Positions 52,761 to 62,337 of a stretch of 64,000 nt of DNA are shown here, piece after piece. The DNA lies in contig JAEWIE010000040.1 of assembly GCA_023387375.1 (NCBI GenBank), forward strand, positions 186,001-250,000, in the 5' to 3' direction. Position 1 is the stretch's first letter, and each line of letters begins with the position of its first letter. The position numbers were made by a program, and so were the translations under genes. The DNA is from Bacteroidota bacterium (GTDB lineage: Bacteria > Bacteroidota > Bacteroidia > Flavobacteriales > Weeksellaceae). The notes beneath the pieces were generated by a model. It was given only the letters and a program-made list of their open reading frames with translations. It was not told the DNA's origin and searched no databases.

Positions 52761-55700
52761 ATGGCTTCAAATAAAATACAATTCAGAAGTATTCATGAAC
52801 TAAAAGACCCCACTTTAAACCAAAAGTTGGCTCAGAAAGAGTTTCAGGATGAAATTCCTGTAGATGAAATTTTGGGTAAGTCGGATGATAGTTCAGGAAC
52901 GTCCAGAAGAGATTTTCTTAAATTATTAGGATTCTCTACTGCGGCAGTGACCCTTGCAGCTTGTGAGGCTCCAGTCTTAAAAACGATTCCTTATGTGGTT
53001 AAACCTCACGATATTATTCCAGGGGTGCCCAATTACTATGCAACCTCCTATTTTGATGGGACGGATTTTGCGAGTGTTTTAGTAAAAACGAGAGAAGGAC
53101 GACCAATTAAAATTGAACCTAATGCAATTGCAAAGGAGCTTGGTAAAACGAGCGCTAGAGTTCAGGCAGGTGTTCTTTCTCTTTACGATAACGACAAAGT
53201 AAAGCAGCCGAAGTTAGATGGTAAGGATGAAACGTATGATGTGGTAGACGACTACGTGCTTAACGCTTTAACCCAATCTACTAATATTGGTAAAAGAATC
53301 GTTTTACTTTCACACTCTTACCCTTCTCCAACCTTTAAAAAGTTGGTCGATGAGTTTAAAGTGAAGTATCCAACTGCGGAATTAGTGACTTACGATTCTT
53401 TTCCACACGCTTCTGCTTTAGATGCAGCACAGGAGGTCTTTGGACAAAGACACTTGCCGGTATACGATTTAAGTACAACCGAACTTGTCGTGTCTTTCCA
53501 AGCGGATTTCTTGGAAGATTATAACGGAGGAAGTTTAGAATCCTCTTATGCAGCTGCGAAAAAGCCAGGTGCAAACATGCTAAGACACATTCAAGTAGAG
53601 TCTAACATGTCCCTTACGGGAGCTAACGCGGATGAAAGAATTCGTCTAAAACCAAGTGCGGTTTATAAATTGTTAGTAGAGGTATACAATGCTCTTAACG
53701 GGGGTTCTGCCTCTGGTGATGCCGCTAAAATTGCAAAGGAACTTCAGGCTAAAGGAAGTAAAGCGGTAGTTTTTGCCGACGGTAGCAAAGGAGCTTATGT
53801 TCTCGCACACCTCATTAACCAAAAATTAGGATCGGTTGCCTTTACAGGAAAAGCGAACTTATTAAAAGAATACGATACAGCCCGTTACGAAGAATTCTTA
53901 ACTTGGTTAGCAAACGGCGAAGTAGGAACACTTATCGTAAACAACGTGAACCCACTTTATTCTTCTAACAAGGCTGAGTCCTTCAAGAATGCAATCGCAA
54001 GAGTACCAAACATTATTGCGGTTGTTGACAAAAAGAATGAAATTTATAAGGCAGCGAAAGTAGTAATTCCACCGACACACTGGTTAGAATCATGGGGAGA
54101 TTTAACTCCACAAACAGGTGCCTACTCACTTATGCAACCAACCATTTCTAAAATTTACAAGCCAAGACAGATTGAAGAATCTCTACTTGTTTGGATTAAT
54201 GGAAAAGGAAGCGAAAACAATAGCTACTACAATTACTTAAAAGCGAATGCTTTAACTCTTTTAGGAGGAAAGACATTTAACAAAGCTTTATACGGTGGAT
54301 TTAATGAAGTAGAATTCGGACCGACCTTAGCTTATGCAGGTGGAAATGCACAAGGTGCCATTTCAGAACTTCAAGCATTTAAAGCGTCGGATATCGAAAT
54401 CGCGCTTTATACCTCAGTTGCCGTCGGAGACGGTACGCAGGCAAACAACCCTTGGCTACAAGAATTACCAGATCCAGTTACAAGAATCTCTTGGGATAAC
54501 TACTTAACGGTTTCTCCTAAAGATGCAGAACGTTTAGAGTTCGATAACGACCTAAACGGAAGAATGCAGCTTGACGGTTCACGTGTAAACGTGAAAGTGG
54601 GTGATGTCACTTTAGAAAATGTGCCTGTCTTTGTTCAACCTGGACAAGCGGAAGGTTCGATGGGGCTAGCTTTAGGATATGGAAAAACAGGATCAGGAAA
54701 AGTAGCAGAAACGGGAATCAATGCATATCCACTTTTTGATGGGAAAAGCAGAGTGATTTCTAATGTGAAACTTGAGAAGGTAAAAGGTATGCACGAGTTT
54801 GCTGGAATGCAGCTTCAAAATACGCTGATGGGTCGTTATGACATTGCGCGTGAAGTGCCATTAGAAACCTATCTAAATGTTGCCTTTGATGATAAAATTA
54901 ACGGATGGAATAAACCTTTAGAGTACCATACTTTAACAGAATCTACTCCCGCAGGTAAAATTACTTTATGGGATGAATTTGATGATACGGACGGTCCTCA
55001 CTTTAACTTATCGATAGATTTGAACTCTTGTACGGGTTGTGGAGCTTGTATCATTGCATGTCAAGCAGAGAACAACGTTCCAGTGGTAGGAAAAGAAGAA
55101 ATCAGAATGTCAAGAGACATGTACTGGCTTCGTATTGACCGCTACTATTCTGCAAGAGAAAAAATTAGTCCAAAAGAACAAGTGGACAGAGGACTTAATG
55201 TACCGCAAGTCTATGATATTCTGATTGATCCGGCTGATAATCCGGATGTGATTTTCCAACCTGTAATGTGTCAGCATTGTAACCACGCACCTTGTGAAAC
55301 TGTTTGTCCTGTTGCGGCTACTTCTCACGGAAAGCAAGGTCAAAACCAAATGGCTTACAACCGTTGCGTAGGAACTAGATATTGTGCAAACAACTGTCCT
55401 TACAAAGTAAGACGTTTCAACTGGTTCAACTATGCTCAGAATGATAAGTTTGACTACAACATGAACAATGACCTTGGTAGAATGGTTCTGAACCCAGATG
55501 TGGTTGTGAGAACAAGAGGGGTTATGGAAAAATGTTCAATGTGTATCCAAATGACTCAAACCACTATTTTAGAAGCGAAAAAAGAAGGAAGACGTATTGA
55601 AGACGGCGAATTCCAAACTGCTTGTTCTAAAGCTTGTGGAACAGGAGCTATGCAATTTGGAGACATGAACGATAAAAAGTCTAAAGTTAGAGAGCTATTC

Positions 55701-55799
55701 ACAGACAATAGACGTTACACCCTTCTAGAAGAAATCGGAACGAAACCGAATGTATTCTACCATACGAAGGTTAGAAACAGAAAAGAAAACAAAGTTTAA
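52761..55799 (+). CDS. actB: Alternative complex III Fe-S/molybdopterin-like subunit ActB
   Basis: A 1012-residue periplasmic-facing subunit. A twin-arginine motif SRRDFLKLLGF sits at about residues 48-58, internal rather than at the extreme N-terminus, as is usual for this protein. The first two thirds resemble a molybdopterin oxidoreductase (known to lack the cofactor in this family). The C-terminal third is a ferredoxin-like module with CTGCGACIIAC, CQHCNHAPC, CVGTRYCANNC and CSMC motifs for four Fe-S clusters. Confidence 0.95.
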   Translation: MASNKIQFRSIHELKDPTLNQKLAQKEFQDEIPVDEILGKSDDSSGTSRRDFLKLLGFSTAAVTLAACEAPVLKTIPYVVKPHDIIPGVPNYYATSYFDGTDFASVLVKTREGRPIKIEPNAIAKELGKTSARVQAGVLSLYDNDKVKQPKLDGKDETYDVVDDYVLNALTQSTNIGKRIVLLSHSYPSPTFKKLVDEFKVKYPTAELVTYDSFPHASALDAAQEVFGQRHLPVYDLSTTELVVSFQADFLEDYNGGSLESSYAAAKKPGANMLRHIQVESNMSLTGANADERIRLKPSAVYKLLVEVYNALNGGSASGDAAKIAKELQAKGSKAVVFADGSKGAYVLAHLINQKLGSVAFTGKANLLKEYDTARYEEFLTWLANGEVGTLIVNNVNPLYSSNKAESFKNAIARVPNIIAVVDKKNEIYKAAKVVIPPTHWLESWGDLTPQTGAYSLMQPTISKIYKPRQIEESLLVWINGKGSENNSYYNYLKANALTLLGGKTFNKALYGGFNEVEFGPTLAYAGGNAQGAISELQAFKASDIEIALYTSVAVGDGTQANNPWLQELPDPVTRISWDNYLTVSPKDAERLEFDNDLNGRMQLDGSRVNVKVGDVTLENVPVFVQPGQAEGSMGLALGYGKTGSGKVAETGINAYPLFDGKSRVISNVKLEKVKGMHEFAGMQLQNTLMGRYDIAREVPLETYLNVAFDDKINGWNKPLEYHTLTESTPAGKITLWDEFDDTDGPHFNLSIDLNSCTGCGACIIACQAENNVPVVGKEEIRMSRDMYWLRIDRYYSAREKISPKEQVDRGLNVPQVYDILIDPADNPDVIFQPVMCQHCNHAPCETVCPVAATSHGKQGQNQMAYNRCVGTRYCANNCPYKVRRFNWFNYAQNDKFDYNMNNDLGRMVLNPDVVVRTRGVMEKCSMCIQMTQTTILEAKKEGRRIEDGEFQTACSKACGTGAMQFGDMNDKKSKVRELFTDNRRYTLLEEIGTKPNVFYHTKVRNRKENKV

Positions 55800-55817
55800 A
55801 TAATAATAAGGTAAAAA

Positions 55818-57212
55818 ATGTCACATTACGAAGCCCCGATCAGGGAACCTTTAATTATTGGTCACAAAACTTATCACGATATCTCAGAAGATATCGCAAG
55901 ACCTATTGAGGAAAGAGCTGGAAAGCTATGGTGGATTGCATTCTATTCAGCATTGGTACTTTTCGTATACGGATTCGGTTGCATCGCTTACACTATCGGT
56001 ACCGGTATTGGAGCATGGGGACTAAACAGAACCATTAACTGGGGTTGGGATATTACCAACTTTGTATGGTGGGTTGGTATTGGTCACGCCGGAACGTTGA
56101 TCTCTGCAGTACTTTTATTATTTAGACAACGTTGGAGAATGTCAGTCAACCGTTCGGCAGAGGCGATGACCATTTTTGCCGTTGTGCAAGCGGCGATTTT
56201 CCCCGTAATTCACATGGGTAGAGTTTGGGTTGGATATTGGGTATTTCCTATTCCAAACCAGTATGGGTCTTTGTGGACGAACTTTAACTCTCCACTTCTT
56301 TGGGACGTATTTGCGATTTCGACGTATTTCTCGGTTTCTTCGGTATTCTGGTTTATGGGTCTTATCCCTGACTTTGCGATGATCCGTGACCGCGCGAAAA
56401 CACCTTGGACAAAAAAGATTTATACCTTCCTTTCCTTTGGGTGGGGTGGGAAAGCAAAACATTGGCAACGATTTGAAGAGCTTTCTTTGGTTCTTGCCGG
56501 ACTTGCTACTCCACTGGTTTTCTCTGTGCATACCACTGTATCCTTTGACTTCGCCACTTCCGTGATTAAGGGATGGCACTCTACGATCTACCCACCTTAC
56601 TTCGTGGCGGGTGCGATCTTCTCAGGATTTGCAATGGTGCAAACCTTGCTTTTAGTAGCAAGAAAGGTTTGTCAGCTTGAAGAATACATTACCATGTACC
56701 ATATCGAGATTATGAACATTGTAATTATCGTAACAGGAGGAATGGTTACGGTAGCCTATGCTGTTGAGTACTTCATCGCTTGGTATTCTGGAAGTAGATT
56801 TGAAGATTTCGTGTACTTAAGTCCTGGAGCTGCAACAGGTCCTTATTGGTGGGCATTCTGGGCACTTATTATTTGTAACTTAGTGGTACCAGCTTCGTTC
56901 TGGTTCAAGAAGCTAAGAACAAACATTATGTGGACTTTCTTTGTCGCACTCATCATTAACATAGGAATGTGGTTTGAACGTTTCGATATTATTGTAATCA
57001 ACTTATCGAGAGACTATTTACCAAGTGCATGGACTATGTTTAAGCCAACAATCATTGATGTAGGTGTGTATTTAGGAACGATCGGATTCTTTGGAGTATT
57101 ATTCTTATTGTATGCAAGAACTTTCCCAGTGATTGCACAAGCGGAATTGAAAACGATTTTGAAAATTTCAGGTGAAACTTATAAAGCAAAAGAAGGAGAT
57201 GAGCACCACTAA
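55818..57212 (+). CDS. actC: Alternative complex III NrfD-like membrane subunit ActC
   Basis: A 464-residue polytopic membrane protein of the NrfD/PsrC family with about ten hydrophobic segments, thought to bind quinol. VGIGHAGTLISAVL and FPVIHMGRVWVGYWVFP are characteristic. It lies directly after actB (18-nt gap), and actD begins within its last codons. Confidence 0.95.
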   Translation: MSHYEAPIREPLIIGHKTYHDISEDIARPIEERAGKLWWIAFYSALVLFVYGFGCIAYTIGTGIGAWGLNRTINWGWDITNFVWWVGIGHAGTLISAVLLLFRQRWRMSVNRSAEAMTIFAVVQAAIFPVIHMGRVWVGYWVFPIPNQYGSLWTNFNSPLLWDVFAISTYFSVSSVFWFMGLIPDFAMIRDRAKTPWTKKIYTFLSFGWGGKAKHWQRFEELSLVLAGLATPLVFSVHTTVSFDFATSVIKGWHSTIYPPYFVAGAIFSGFAMVQTLLLVARKVCQLEEYITMYHIEIMNIVIIVTGGMVTVAYAVEYFIAWYSGSRFEDFVYLSPGAATGPYWWAFWALIICNLVVPASFWFKKLRTNIMWTFFVALIINIGMWFERFDIIVINLSRDYLPSAWTMFKPTIIDVGVYLGTIGFFGVLFLLYARTFPVIAQAELKTILKISGETYKAKEGDEHH

Positions 57213-57720
57213 AATAATTTACGGTCTTTATGCGGATGATGACGATTTAATGGACGGCGTCAAAGCATGTAAAGAGAAAGGTATTGAAATTAATGAGGTC
57301 TATACGCCATTCCCTGTCCATGGATTGGATACGGCACTAGGGCTTAAAAAGACTAGAATTTCGGATGCAGCGTTTATTTACGCCGTATATGGAGTCCTTG
57401 TGGGTGCCCTTGTTACCTGGTATACGATGAACCACGACTGGCCAATGAACATTGGAGGAAAGCCTGCTATGTCTTGGTGGTATAATATGCCAGCCTTTGT
57501 GGTTCCAATGTTTGAATTGATGGTTTTCTGTTCTGCGCACATGATGTCCATAACTTTCTTAATTAGAAATAAAATGTACCCAGGTGCAAAACCGCAGAAT
57601 CCAGATCCAAGAACCACAGACGATAAATTCTTAATGGAATTTGTAGGTGGCGATGTTGAAAGAATTAAACAGCTTCTAATTGAAACTGGAGCTGAAGAAA
57701 TTACAGTTAAAGATGCTTAG
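57199..57720 (+). CDS. actD: Alternative complex III subunit ActD (DUF3341)
   Basis: A 173-residue membrane protein of the DUF3341 family with two central membrane segments (FIYAVYGVLVGALVTWY and the following one beginning FVVPMFELMVF). The ATG at 57199 (MSTTKIIYGLYADDDDL) is chosen because an upstream in-frame start lies deep in actC. It overlaps actC by 14 nt and is 1 nt before actE. Confidence 0.93.
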   Translation: MSTTKIIYGLYADDDDLMDGVKACKEKGIEINEVYTPFPVHGLDTALGLKKTRISDAAFIYAVYGVLVGALVTWYTMNHDWPMNIGGKPAMSWWYNMPAFVVPMFELMVFCSAHMMSITFLIRNKMYPGAKPQNPDPRTTDDKFLMEFVGGDVERIKQLLIETGAEEITVKDA

Positions 57721-57721
57721 T

Positions 57722-58384
57722 ATGAAAAAAACAATATTCAAAGCTACGGCAGCGATTGCTTTTACAAGTTTACTATTGAGCTCTTGTGGAAAAGGCAATC
57801 CACCTATGGTATATTTCCCGGATATGTATTTCCCAGTGGCTTACGATCCACTACAAAAAGCGGAAGATCCATACTCTGATCATGAGAATGAAATCCCTGC
57901 CTTTGCTAATGGTGCCACAGGTTTAACCGTAGTAGAGGGAACGGTCGCTCAAAATAAAGACGGTATTTTTGAAGAAGAACTTCTTCCGAAGAGTGTAGAT
58001 GAGTACAATGCAAGATACGATGCTTCCAAATTAATCACCGTTTCTCCTCTTGACCCAGCGAATGCACAAAAAGATATTGAAAGAGGGAAAGTCCTCTATG
58101 ATAGAACGTGCGCCGCATGTCATGGTGTAAATGGAGATGGACAAGGATCAATTGTAGAGAGCGGCGCTTATTCAGGCGTTCCTAATTATAAAGATCGTGA
58201 AATCACAGTAGGATCTGTGCATTATGTACTTACGCACGGTAGAAACGCAATGGGTTCCTTTGCAGGACAACTGATGCCGGGCGACAGATGGAGAGTATCA
58301 ATGTATGTAATGAATGCATTTAAAGGAGGAATGTCTACAACAGCGGCTGAGCCAGCAGCAGTAGATTCCACCGCAACCAATTAA
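57722..58384 (+). CDS. actE: Alternative complex III cytochrome c lipoprotein ActE
   Basis: A 220-residue lipoprotein (LSSC, Cys22) with one heme c attachment motif, CAACH at about residues 130-134, and a likely Met ligand in the MPGDRW region. It is the monoheme subunit that passes electrons out of the complex. The ATG at 57722 is used because only this start leaves a proper lipoprotein signal. Confidence 0.94.
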   Translation: MKKTIFKATAAIAFTSLLLSSCGKGNPPMVYFPDMYFPVAYDPLQKAEDPYSDHENEIPAFANGATGLTVVEGTVAQNKDGIFEEELLPKSVDEYNARYDASKLITVSPLDPANAQKDIERGKVLYDRTCAACHGVNGDGQGSIVESGAYSGVPNYKDREITVGSVHYVLTHGRNAMGSFAGQLMPGDRWRVSMYVMNAFKGGMSTTAAEPAAVDSTATN

Positions 58385-58398
58385 TAAAAAGAAAGAAA

Positions 58399-59730
58399 AT
58401 GTATAGTTTTTCACCAAAATTAAGATTAACTTCTATCATTCTTATCGTCGCGGGACTTGTCTTGTTTGCTGCGGGGTATTTTATGAACAAAGGCTATGAC
58501 AGTGGAGTGGTCGAACATATGATGGAGAATGTGCTTGCAACAGGCCATGATGCGCCAACGCATTCCAGCGAACTTGTAGGGCCACAAGATCACGAAGCTC
58601 ATTTAGAGCATGCAATGATGCAAGTGGCAAATCAGCCTTTGGCATCACTTCATTTAGTTGCTGCATTGTTTTTTGCAGCCTCTTGTTGTGTATTGTTTTT
58701 CTATTCGATTCAGCACGTTTCTCATGCAGGTTGGTCGATTGTAATTACGCGTGTAATGGAAGCGATCGCTTCTTTTATTCCATGGGTTGGAGCTTTTCTC
58801 ATTCTTATCATGATTCTTAATGTTTCGCATATTGGTCATTTGTTCCACTGGATGGATCCTTCATTGACTGATCCTAATTCTGCACATTTTGATTCCATTT
58901 TGTATGAAAAGAAGAAATTTTTAAATATTCCTTGGTATGCGTTTAGAACGCTTCTATATGTAGTGGGAGGGACTTTCTTCGCATGGAAATTAAGATCCAT
59001 GTCTAAAAAGGTAGACCAAACGAAGTCAAGAACTGATTATCAAATGCTTTACCGTTGGAACGTGGGTTATATTGTTTTCTTTGGTTTTGCTTCCGTAGGA
59101 TGGGCTTGGGATTGGTTAATGTCTATTGACCCTCACTGGTATTCCACTATGTACGTATGGTATGCAATGGTAAGTGGATTAGCCACTGCAATCGCCCTCG
59201 TTATTTTAGTAAGCGTTTATTTGAAGAAAAAAGGATTTTTACCTGAATTCAACGATAACCATTTGCATGATCTAGGAAAATATCTATTCGCTTCCAGTAT
59301 GCTTTGGACTTATACATGGTTCTGTCAGTTTATGCTTTATTGGTATGCAAACGTACCGGAAGAAGTAAATTATTTCTTTGGTCGTTTCGAGCACTATGAA
59401 GAAACATTCATTCCAATGTTAATTCTAAATTTCCTTGTGCCTTTATTGGTATTAGTAGGTTCTGGAATCAAAAGAAAGTATAAAGTAGTTACCGCTATGG
59501 CTGCGCTCGTCGTTGTAGGACACATCTTAGATTATTTCAATATGGTGATGCCTGGAACTGTAGGTCCTTATTGGAGAAATGGTGCTGTACTGCTTAGCGT
59601 ATTAGGAGCTGTTGTTTTCTTTGTTGGACTGTTCATCTTTGCTGTTATGAGTAAATTAGCAAAAATGAAATTGATTCCAGAAGGAAACCCTTTCCTACAC
59701 GAATCCAAAATTTACGAGTACCCGTTTTAA
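58399..59730 (+). CDS. actF: Alternative complex III membrane subunit ActF
   Basis: A 443-residue integral membrane protein, the second NrfD-like quinol-handling subunit of the complex, with about ten hydrophobic segments. The order actABCDEF and the FGFASVGWAWDWLMSIDPHWYSTMY segment make it a quinol:cytochrome c oxidoreductase subunit. A strong terminator follows, so the operon appears to end here and no oxidase genes follow in the window. Confidence 0.93.
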   Translation: MYSFSPKLRLTSIILIVAGLVLFAAGYFMNKGYDSGVVEHMMENVLATGHDAPTHSSELVGPQDHEAHLEHAMMQVANQPLASLHLVAALFFAASCCVLFFYSIQHVSHAGWSIVITRVMEAIASFIPWVGAFLILIMILNVSHIGHLFHWMDPSLTDPNSAHFDSILYEKKKFLNIPWYAFRTLLYVVGGTFFAWKLRSMSKKVDQTKSRTDYQMLYRWNVGYIVFFGFASVGWAWDWLMSIDPHWYSTMYVWYAMVSGLATAIALVILVSVYLKKKGFLPEFNDNHLHDLGKYLFASSMLWTYTWFCQFMLYWYANVPEEVNYFFGRFEHYEETFIPMLILNFLVPLLVLVGSGIKRKYKVVTAMAALVVVGHILDYFNMVMPGTVGPYWRNGAVLLSVLGAVVFFVGLFIFAVMSKLAKMKLIPEGNPFLHESKIYEYPF

Positions 59731-59753
59731 TCGGAAATCATACTTAGTATATT

Positions 59754-59781
59754 AATCCCGGCTTATTGCCGGGATTTTTTT
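59754..59781 (+). terminator. Terminator of the act operon
   Basis: A 9-bp stem (AATCCCGGC with GCCGGGATT) around TTATT is followed by seven T. The T-run runs straight into the -7 element of the next gene. Confidence 0.85.
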
Positions 59782-59788
59782 ATTTTTG
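59781..59788 (+). promoter_or_regulatory. Promoter -7 element for the two-domain lipoprotein
   Basis: TATTTTTG lies 16 nt before the ATG at 59804, so the mRNA leader would be very short. Confidence 0.45.
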
Positions 59789-59803
59789 TATAAAATACGC
59801 GCT

Positions 59804-60955
59804 ATGAAGAAAATATATTATCTTTTGATTTTCAGTTTGCTAGTGCTCACGGGTTGCAAGAAGGAGTCTGTGGATGCCACGACAACACAGAGTTTTCGAA
59901 GCAGTATAAACGATATGACTTCCAGACTATCGACCTTGGAGCAAGTAAAGTTTAACGAAGCTCTGTATATTTTGAAGACCTTTGGTGTAGAAGGCGAAAA
60001 TGACATTCAAAAGTTGAATGCCTTAGGAAAGAAGATTGACGGTTTAAAGGTTCCTGCGATCCTCGCCATGGCTGATCAAGTAGCTCAAGCGAATGGCATC
60101 GCCTGGAGCAGTACGGGTCCGCCGTCTCTTGGAGAGATGAATATTTTTGGTTCAGTCGAACCGACGGAGTTTGATCCAAATGATATTAAAGCGAAAGGTG
60201 TTGAAATCACGACTATTGAAATTCAAAAGGACAGCATTTTAGGACCTAGAGCTCTGCAAGTGATTCCGCGCCTTGTGGACACTAGTGGACGACCAATTGA
60301 GTTTTCAGGCGCGGCTTTGGAAACAATTCTAGTCGTTTCAAGTGGTGGTAGTCGATTGAGCACCTCGAAAAATCTTATGCTTGACAATGAATTCAAAGGG
60401 TTTACTATTCATTATAACACCTTGCCAAGTGAGAAAGTCGTTGGGAATAAGATTGATATTGAAATCACAGTGAAAACGACAAATAATAGTTTTAAGATGT
60501 CAAAAGTAGGCGTCCTTGTCAATCCAAATGCATTAAGAATGCCTCCCGCAACAAATTTAGAATTGGATTCCCTAGGGGGTAGTTCCTCGCTTGAAAACGA
60601 TAATATAACTGGAAACAATGCGGGGTCAGGAGCAGCTGGAGATCCCAAGACGGTGGTTACTCGATTTTTGAACCAAGTTGCGAGTCAAAACTTAAGGGGA
60701 GCGTATGAAGTCTCGTCGAATCCAAGTTGGGGTTCTTATGAGTCTTTCTCCAATCCTAACACTGGTTTTGGTGGATTCAAGTCGCTACATGTGAAGAATA
60801 TTTCAAGCGTGTCTAACACCGGCAATAATGCGTCTGTAAATGCTACATATGATGTGACTGACAAAGCGGGCAATACCACAGCATTACAAGTGAGCTTTGG
60901 GCTTCGCCAAGAGGATGGGCAGTGGAAGATTAGTAGTTACACGATTATCCCATAA
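59804..60955 (+). CDS. Lipoprotein of unknown function with C-terminal NTF2-like region
   Basis: A 383-residue lipoprotein (TGC, Cys18). The N-terminal part is helical and resembles DUF6694-type lipoproteins. A middle region has beta-strand character, followed by a Ser/Gly/Asn-rich linker (about residues 255-285). The C-terminal 100 residues (VVTRFLNQVASQNLRGAYEVS to QWKISSYTIIP) look like a DUF4878/NTF2-type fold. I do not know its function. It may be cotranscribed with apt, which begins 5 nt later. Confidence 0.7.
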   Translation: MKKIYYLLIFSLLVLTGCKKESVDATTTQSFRSSINDMTSRLSTLEQVKFNEALYILKTFGVEGENDIQKLNALGKKIDGLKVPAILAMADQVAQANGIAWSSTGPPSLGEMNIFGSVEPTEFDPNDIKAKGVEITTIEIQKDSILGPRALQVIPRLVDTSGRPIEFSGAALETILVVSSGGSRLSTSKNLMLDNEFKGFTIHYNTLPSEKVVGNKIDIEITVKTTNNSFKMSKVGVLVNPNALRMPPATNLELDSLGGSSSLENDNITGNNAGSGAAGDPKTVVTRFLNQVASQNLRGAYEVSSNPSWGSYESFSNPNTGFGGFKSLHVKNISSVSNTGNNASVNATYDVTDKAGNTTALQVSFGLRQEDGQWKISSYTIIP

Positions 60956-60959
60956 GAAT

Positions 60960-61499
60960 ATGAAAGGATTAGAATTAAAAGAGGCTTTAGAGCAGACAAT
61001 AGAAAATATACCTAATTTTCCAAAAGAGGGGATTCAATTTAAAGACATCACACCGATTTTTTTGAATCCTAAATTATACGAAGCCGTCATTGAAGAATTG
61101 GCTCACTTTAGTAAAGGAAAGATTGATGCCGTATGCGGTATCGAGAGCAGAGGGTATTTGTTTGGAATTGCAATCGCCGTAAAACTAGAGGTACCCTTCA
61201 TCCTCATTCGAAAAAAAGGCAAACTTCCACCTCCATTCGTTTCTGAAAAATACGATTTAGAATATGGATCCTCTGAAATAGAGATGAGAGAAGGACAGCT
61301 TAAACCTGGGATGCGAGTTTTAATTCATGACGATTTGCTCGCGACAGGAGGAACAACTCAGGCTGCAGGTAGACTCGTGGAGAAACAAGGCGCAAAAGTG
61401 TCTCAGTTCAGTTTTTTAATCAAGTTAAAGGGGCTTGGTGCGGAGGAAAAATTAGATTCTTTTCAGGCCGAACAACATTCGATATTGGAATATGATTAA
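60960..61499 (+). CDS. apt: Adenine phosphoribosyltransferase
   Basis: Purine salvage enzyme of 179 residues that makes AMP from adenine and PRPP. Motifs include PNFPKEGIQFKDITP, ESRGYLFG, RKKGKLPPP and the PRPP-binding loop VLIHDDLLATGGTT. The ATG at 60960 is chosen over a longer in-frame start inside the preceding gene because it gives the usual length. Confidence 0.96.
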   Translation: MKGLELKEALEQTIENIPNFPKEGIQFKDITPIFLNPKLYEAVIEELAHFSKGKIDAVCGIESRGYLFGIAIAVKLEVPFILIRKKGKLPPPFVSEKYDLEYGSSEIEMREGQLKPGMRVLIHDDLLATGGTTQAAGRLVEKQGAKVSQFSFLIKLKGLGAEEKLDSFQAEQHSILEYD

Positions 61500-61569
61500 A
61501 TTGCATAAGAGTACTTTAGGCACAGGAATATAAGGTATTTTTACAGATATTATTATTTCTCATTAGAAT

Positions 61570-61600
61570 TTTGTAAATCACTAGGAAACAATTAAATTTG
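61570..61600 (+). promoter_or_regulatory. Promoter of the TPR protein and ribH
   Basis: TTTG at 61570-61573 and TAAATTTG at 61593-61600 are 19 nt apart, a full match to the Bacteroidetes promoter, 19 nt before the ATG at 61619. Confidence 0.7.
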
Positions 61601-61618
61601 CAGCTCACTAATTATATT

Positions 61619-62326
61619 ATGGCAAATACAAAACGTACAAATAAGAAGAATACGGAAGGAAAAGAAACGGTTGAGTTTTTTAAAGACCTAGATCGTGAAG
61701 CATTGCACACCGAACGCTTTTTAGAAAAGAATTCAAAACTAATCTCCCTTGTTTTTGGAGTTCTTGTTTTGGGAGTATTAGGATACTTTGCTTATCAACA
61801 GTTTGTCATTGTGCCAAAGAATGAAGAAGCAACTAAAAGCTATCTTTCTGCAATGGGTAACCTTGCAGAGGGGAAAACAACCGAAGCTTTAGGAGGGAAA
61901 TCTGCTGCAAATCCTGGTTTTTTGGGAACCTATGAGAATTATGGAAATACAGATGCAGGTAGTTTAGCGGGATACCATGCGGGACTTCTAAAATTCAAAG
62001 AAGGTAAATTCCAAGAGGCGTACAATCTTTTAGATCAGTTCTCCTCAGACAATAAAGTACTTATGGCTCTTAAATACGGAGCAATGGCAGACGCAGCATC
62101 AAACCTTAATAAAGCAGACGAATCACTTTCGCTCTTAACAAAGGCAGCTAATGCATCGGACGATCCGTATACAACTTATTACTTTACAAGAAAAAAAGGA
62201 ATCTTAGCACTTGCACTTAACAAGACGCAAGAAGCAAAGACGGCATTTGAAACCATCGATCAAAAATATAAGGAATACGACAATGGGCTTTCGGACAGTT
62301 ACATTGAGATGGTAAAAAATAAATAA
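61619..62326 (+). CDS. Tetratricopeptide-repeat membrane protein
   Basis: A 235-residue bitopic protein: a cytoplasmic Lys/Glu-rich N-terminus (about 1-40), one membrane segment at about 43-66 and a periplasmic TPR-like domain with repeated helices (LKFKEGKFQEAYNLLDQF, KYGAMADAASNLNKADESLSLL, ILALALNKTQEAKTAF). The layout resembles YfgM-type proteins, which work with SecYEG or chaperones. The role here is inferred only from that. It is followed by ribH after 11 nt. Confidence 0.85.
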   Translation: MANTKRTNKKNTEGKETVEFFKDLDREALHTERFLEKNSKLISLVFGVLVLGVLGYFAYQQFVIVPKNEEATKSYLSAMGNLAEGKTTEALGGKSAANPGFLGTYENYGNTDAGSLAGYHAGLLKFKEGKFQEAYNLLDQFSSDNKVLMALKYGAMADAASNLNKADESLSLLTKAANASDDPYTTYYFTRKKGILALALNKTQEAKTAFETIDQKYKEYDNGLSDSYIEMVKNK

Positions 62327-62337
62327 AAATACAACTT

